64,000 nt of DNA, from assembly GCF_049860805.1 (NCBI RefSeq), contig NZ_CP187555.1, positions 3,596,001 through 3,660,000 of the forward strand, read 5' to 3'. A program made the position numbers and the translations under genes. The notes beneath the pieces were generated by a model. That model searched no databases. It was not told the DNA's origin and saw only the letters and a program-made list of their open reading frames with translations. Source of the stretch: Parabacteroides sp900760525. GTDB taxonomy: Bacteria > Bacteroidota > Bacteroidia > Bacteroidales > Tannerellaceae. This document shows positions 60,711-64,000 of this stretch, piece after piece (the first letter of the stretch is position 1; the number at the start of each line of letters is the position of its first letter).

Positions 60711-61004
60711 TTATTCTTTCCAGCTTTCAAAGTAGTGCTTTTGGAGCAGCTTATCAATATCACTTTGGCGATAGATGATTTTACCTTTTATCTGGATAAA
60801 GGGGATTAGCCCTGTATCTCTCCACTCTTGCAGGGTTCGCAGACTAACATTCAGTTTTTGGGAAACTTCATGGTTGGAAAGAAAGCATTCCCCATTCAGG
60901 TGGGGCTTATAGTGCTTGACGATTGATTCAATACCATTTAGCATTGAATCGAGCGAAGAAATAAATTCTTTGACTTGTGGGGTATCTTTATTTATTAGTT
61001 CCAT
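60711..61004 (-). CDS. helix-turn-helix (excisionase-like) protein
   Basis: A 97-residue protein whose C-terminal half FLSNHEVSQKLNVSLRTLQEWRDTGLIPFIQIKGKIIYRQSDIDKLL is a MerR/excisionase-type HTH_17. Such proteins direct excision or regulate element genes in Bacteroidales integrative elements. It is the left member of a set of three small genes. Confidence 0.82.
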   Translation of the reverse strand: MELINKDTPQVKEFISSLDSMLNGIESIVKHYKPHLNGECFLSNHEVSQKLNVSLRTLQEWRDTGLIPFIQIKGKIIYRQSDIDKLLQKHYFESWKE

Positions 61005-61057
61005 GATTGAAAGATTGATTTATTGAAATATTGATTTCAAGATTGCTAGATAGCCGG

Positions 61058-61351
61058 TCAGTTGCGCAGATAGTCACCCAGCGATGAAATGCTAAGTACA
61101 TCTTTTCCCGGATCATAATCTATATAGAGCCGTTTGGATGCAGTGGTAATAAAATACTGGCTACCATCTTGCTGTATCTCATAAGTAGCGGGTGAAGCCT
61201 GTTTAGTGGTTTCCGATACATAGATAATAGAGAGAAGATAATCTTTGTCGTTCCGATAGATGATAACCGTAGGATTCAGATTAATGCTTTCCCATGTGCC
61301 AACAATGGAGAACAGGTTGAAAGACGGATAATCTTCTTTAGTTCTTTTCAT
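61058..61351 (-). CDS. DUF3876-family protein
   Basis: A 97-residue protein (start MKRTKEDYPSFNLFSIVGTWESINLNPTVIIYRND at ATG 61351) with a beta-rich pattern including TASKRLYIDYDPGKDVLSISSLG. DUF3876 proteins accompany helix-turn-helix genes in Bacteroides mobile elements; no function is known. It overlaps the following HTH gene's end by 14 bases, indicating an operon. A longer in-frame extension upstream would run through the HTH gene and is rejected. Confidence 0.7.
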   Translation of the reverse strand: MKRTKEDYPSFNLFSIVGTWESINLNPTVIIYRNDKDYLLSIIYVSETTKQASPATYEIQQDGSQYFITTASKRLYIDYDPGKDVLSISSLGDYLRN

Positions 61352-61652
61352 AAGGCATGATTTGTTTGGGTGATTGATTTTGTGTTTCACTGTCCGCAAT
61401 AATTCTTTCAATATCGGAAGACTTATAATAAATCTTGCTCCCAATTTGGGAATAAGCCAGTCGCCCACTACTTCGGTAATATTGCAGCGTTCGTTTACTA
61501 AAGCCTAACAACAGGCATACTTCCTGACTATCCAGCCAGTTTTCTACTTTTTGGGTATGAGTGCTGCATAAACTTTCTATCCGTTTGGCAAACTCTGTGA
61601 ACCGTTCGCAGACATACGAGAATGTTCTTTTTTCGATGGTTACTACTTCCAT
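61338..61652 (-). CDS. helix-turn-helix (excisionase-like) protein
   Basis: A 104-residue protein with an N-terminal helical part (FAKRIESLCSTHTQKVENW) and an HTH_17 region LDSQEVCLLLGFSKRTLQYYRSSGRLAYSQIGSKIYYKSSDIERII. It resembles the gene at 60711 in layout, so the pair may be paralogues. It is the first gene of the small HTH/DUF3876 operon. Confidence 0.82.
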   Translation of the reverse strand: MEVVTIEKRTFSYVCERFTEFAKRIESLCSTHTQKVENWLDSQEVCLLLGFSKRTLQYYRSSGRLAYSQIGSKIYYKSSDIERIIADSETQNQSPKQIMPYEKN

Positions 61653-61981
61653 ACATTCAATTTTTAATGGTTTATAAAACGTGTTGATTCTATTTCACCA
61701 GCAAATGAAAGAAGAATCAAGAGCCGTTTTCCAAACTGTCTGGAAGTGGTAGGATAAAGCTACTAATGTCTAACTACCTAAATATATATATAAGAATCTG
61801 GGGTAGTTAAAATAGCAAACTCACTATCAGAATCACTTAATAAAACAGATAAAAGGACGCAGAAAACTAGTTATGAACTTACATCATAGTCTATAGCCTG
61901 TTTTTATTTGCTTCATTATTGTAATGCGGAGATTAAGCATTATATTTACCGCAATATGTTCAGCAGACACATAGGTGTGAA
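61653..61981. other. divergent intergenic region with an 8-bp inverted repeat
   Basis: No gene visible between the minus-strand HTH operon and the plus-strand AraC gene. TAACTACC (61771-61778) and GGTAGTTA (61802-61809) form an inverted repeat around an AT-rich loop; a further CCGCAATA-type dyad lies near 61927-61955. These could be binding sites for the adjacent regulators. Confidence 0.45.
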
Positions 61982-62815
61982 ATGAGAGAAAGTGAAATTC
62001 TATATCCGTCACTATCGCTTTCCCAATATATTAAATATTATTGGGTGCTAAAGACCGATGAAATAGAACCGGTAAGGATTCAAACTATTCCATCTGGCTG
62101 TGTACATCTTGTTTTTCATCGAGGTGATAATTTGAATATCCAATCAAAGGGCTTACAGCCAAAGAATTTTATTCGAGGGCAATTTTCTGTTTATGGGAGT
62201 TTAGCTTCTAAGGGTAATATTGATATGATTGCTATTATATTTCATCCCTTGGGCTTAACCCCTTTTATACAATGCCCTATGAGTGACTTATATAACCGTT
62301 ACATAGACATTGAAGATTTAGAGGATATAGAATTAAACCATCTTAAAAATGCCATTTCCAATGAAAGAAACGTTCAGACTTGTATTGAGTTTATCGAACT
62401 TTTTCTCATGAAGCGGCTGATTGATATAGATTACAATCACAAAAGGGTACAGAATTCTATCAGCCAAATAATCAATCAACCGCAAATAGAGGTGAATACT
62501 CTTGCTGAAAGTGCTTGTTTAGGATATAGGCAGTTTAAAAGAATATTTACCAACCATGTAGGGATGAGCCCTAAAGAATATTACAGAGTAGTCCGTTTTC
62601 AGCGAGTTCTGTATCTATTACAGAATAATCCGGAAATAGAGATTGCAGATCTGACTTATTCCTGTGGCTTTTATGATCCCTCGCACTTGGTAAAGGACTT
62701 TAAGGAGTTTTCAGGTTGTTCGCCAACTCAATATTTATCTTCCCATTCTCCTTATTCTACATTCTTCTCCGAAGACTGTAGGCTTAATGTTATCACATCC
62801 AATCGTTTTGCATAG
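61982..62815 (+). CDS. AraC family transcriptional regulator
   Basis: A 277-residue regulator with a DUF6597-like N-terminal sensor domain (YPSLSLSQYIKYYWVLKTDE, IPSGCVHLVFHRGDNL) and a C-terminal AraC HTH pair: VNTLAESACLGYRQFKRIFTNHVGMSPKEYYRVVRFQRVLYLL and IADLTYSCGFYDPSHLVKDFKEFSGCSPTQYL. Full-length. The following DinB-like gene starts 82 bases downstream and is a plausible target. Confidence 0.9.
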   Translation: MRESEILYPSLSLSQYIKYYWVLKTDEIEPVRIQTIPSGCVHLVFHRGDNLNIQSKGLQPKNFIRGQFSVYGSLASKGNIDMIAIIFHPLGLTPFIQCPMSDLYNRYIDIEDLEDIELNHLKNAISNERNVQTCIEFIELFLMKRLIDIDYNHKRVQNSISQIINQPQIEVNTLAESACLGYRQFKRIFTNHVGMSPKEYYRVVRFQRVLYLLQNNPEIEIADLTYSCGFYDPSHLVKDFKEFSGCSPTQYLSSHSPYSTFFSEDCRLNVITSNRFA

Positions 62816-62897
62816 CTTCGATTTGTATAAAGTCAGTTTTTTACAAGTGAACGATAGGCAAAAGCCTTATTTTTGCAGAAGAATTTAAAACTGAAAC

Positions 62898-63386
62898 ATG
62901 ATGCAAAGAACTAATTTTAGCTATATAACCGATGGAATTGCAAAGGTTATTGAAACGGAAGAGAGGTTGTTAAACGACTTGTCTGAAGAAGTGATAACAC
63001 AAAGAAGAAACAGGCAGAATCGTACCATCAAGCAGATACTCGGTCATTTGATTGATTCGGCATCTAACAATCACCAACGAATGGTGCGCCTGCAATACAG
63101 CAAAGACCTGCTTTTTTTCCCTGATTATCGTCAGGATAATGACCTGTGGATAGCTCTGCAAGATTATCAAAATGCAGATTGGGCTAACTTAATCCAATTA
63201 TGGAAGTTTTATAATTTACATATCATTCACGTTATTACATCCGTAGATGTAACGAAATTAGATAATTACTGGTGTGATTTTGAAGGAACTAAGGTTACAC
63301 TAAAAGAAATGATAGAGGGTTATTTAGATCATTTACACCTGCATATGAAAGAAATTCATGAACTAGCTGAAAGCACTATTCAATAA
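62898..63386 (+). CDS. DinB-like four-helix protein
   Basis: A 162-residue protein with the DinB/YfiT-like four-helix pattern: RTIKQILGHLIDSASNNHQRMVRLQYSKD, WANLIQLWKFYNLHIIHVI and MIEGYLDHLHLHMKEIHEL give the three His residues commonly used for metal. Members act as thiol-dependent transferases or are uncharacterised. A promoter-like TTTTTGC region lies in the 82-base gap after the AraC gene. Full-length and intact. Confidence 0.7.
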   Translation: MMQRTNFSYITDGIAKVIETEERLLNDLSEEVITQRRNRQNRTIKQILGHLIDSASNNHQRMVRLQYSKDLLFFPDYRQDNDLWIALQDYQNADWANLIQLWKFYNLHIIHVITSVDVTKLDNYWCDFEGTKVTLKEMIEGYLDHLHLHMKEIHELAESTIQ

Positions 63387-63762
63387 ACTATGCAGTTATT
63401 TGCGATAAGTATAACATATTGGAGTATAATTCATAGAATATTTTATCGAACTCGTGAAAAAGAGTTGCCCATCAAATTTGTTTTCAGAAAAACATTAAAA
63501 TATATCGCTATTTAAATAGAAATCGCTATTTTAGCACACTGAACCAATACACTCTATATGTAGATACGCGGATATTCTATCCATACAAACTTTTAGTTGT
63601 AGCAGAAAACCTTTCTGTTACTTGTTTGCGTATCATTTCCTAACATTTTAGCAATATTATTTTTAGCCCGAAAAAGGTGCGTAAATTTCTATGTTTGTAA
63701 CGGATAGTTGTATTTCTTATCCTATTATGGGATTTTTATAATAACAAATATTCAAAATACAA
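63387..63762. other. intergenic region with a promoter for the last gene
   Basis: No gene visible. A TATGTTTG box at 63690-63697 fits TAnnTTTG and lies 65 bases before ATG 63763. The rest is AT-rich and unremarkable. Confidence 0.5.
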
Positions 63763-64000
63763 ATGAGAATCATCAACAAAAAACCAGTTCTATTTGAAAA
63801 GTCCAATCATAATATTTGGACTGATCCTTATATTCAGCAGCAAATATTAAAAAAACATCTCGACTTTCAGTCTGACGAAGCTAGTCGAAGACAAGAATCT
63901 ATTTTAAAGATAGTGAATTTTGTTCTTAAACATTCAAAACCTAAAAGTCATTTACTTGATTTGGGATGTGGACCGGGATTATATACATCACTTTTTGCAG
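63763..64000 (+). CDS. class I SAM-dependent methyltransferase, partial
   Basis: The first 79 codons of a methyltransferase that runs off the right edge. SHLLDLGCGPGLYTSLFA (about residues 62-79) is motif I. The N-terminal NIWTDPYIQQQILKKHLDFQSDEASRRQESILKIV resembles small resistance- or metabolite-type methyltransferases. The rest, including substrate features, is outside the window. Confidence 0.8.
   Translation, partial: MRIINKKPVLFEKSNHNIWTDPYIQQQILKKHLDFQSDEASRRQESILKIVNFVLKHSKPKSHLLDLGCGPGLYTSLFA

Overview
The window looks like a chromosomal segment of a Bacteroidales bacterium, most probably Parabacteroides. Many genes sit just downstream of the Bacteroidales -7 promoter box TAnnTTTG. 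The neighbours are typical of that order: a DUF5053 protein, YfhO membrane protein, IS66, a tyrosine integrase lacking the usual first Arg, and a DUF3876/helix-turn-helix pair. The genus is an inference from content, not from a marker gene.

Layout. 1-8.8 kb: end of a cupin regulator, an acyl-CoA ligase, ahcY, a methyltransferase, small accessory genes, a glycosyltransferase and a DUF4143 ATPase. 8.8-16 kb: a glycosyltransferase/YfhO pair split by two inserted modules, an AlbA_2-type ATP-binding gene and a three-gene HipBST-like toxin-antitoxin operon; each module is flanked by long direct repeats of host DNA. 16.4-19.1 kb: a complete IS66 element. 19.3-37.6 kb: an AT-rich surface polysaccharide locus entirely on the minus strand (ugd, FkbM methyltransferase, Wzx flippase, fucosyltransferase-like protein, GT8, GT2 and GT4 enzymes, methyltransferases, a phosphoethanolamine-transferase-like enzyme). 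It is littered with broken accessory genes. 38-54.5 kb: core genes (acetyltransferase, topoisomerase subunit B, coaD, S41 protease), a YafQ-type toxin-antitoxin pair, a two-part chromate transporter, a TolC-MacA-MacB efflux operon with a LytS/LytTR two-component system, a PBP4-type carboxypeptidase and an AI-2E family transporter. 54.6-64 kb: tRNA-Lys followed by an integrative element. Its integrase gene is split by a complete group II intron, and it carries an AbiC-like gene, small helix-turn-helix genes, an AraC regulator and a DinB-like protein.

Most unusual points: (1) two 118-bp intergenic elements 35 kb apart with the same design (four 21-bp tandem units, each with a small palindrome, inside inverted-repeat arms) but unrelated sequence; (2) two neighbouring modules each bracketed by long, nearly identical direct repeats (173 and 117 bp), the first of which keeps the interrupted glycosyltransferase intact; (3) a group II intron placed so that splicing would restore a 406-residue integrase; (4) a recurring pattern of decayed toxin-antitoxin and accessory genes in the polysaccharide locus, including a HEPN toxin whose catalytic centre appears to have been deleted next to an intact antitoxin; (5) a 141-bp nested palindrome in the integrative element.
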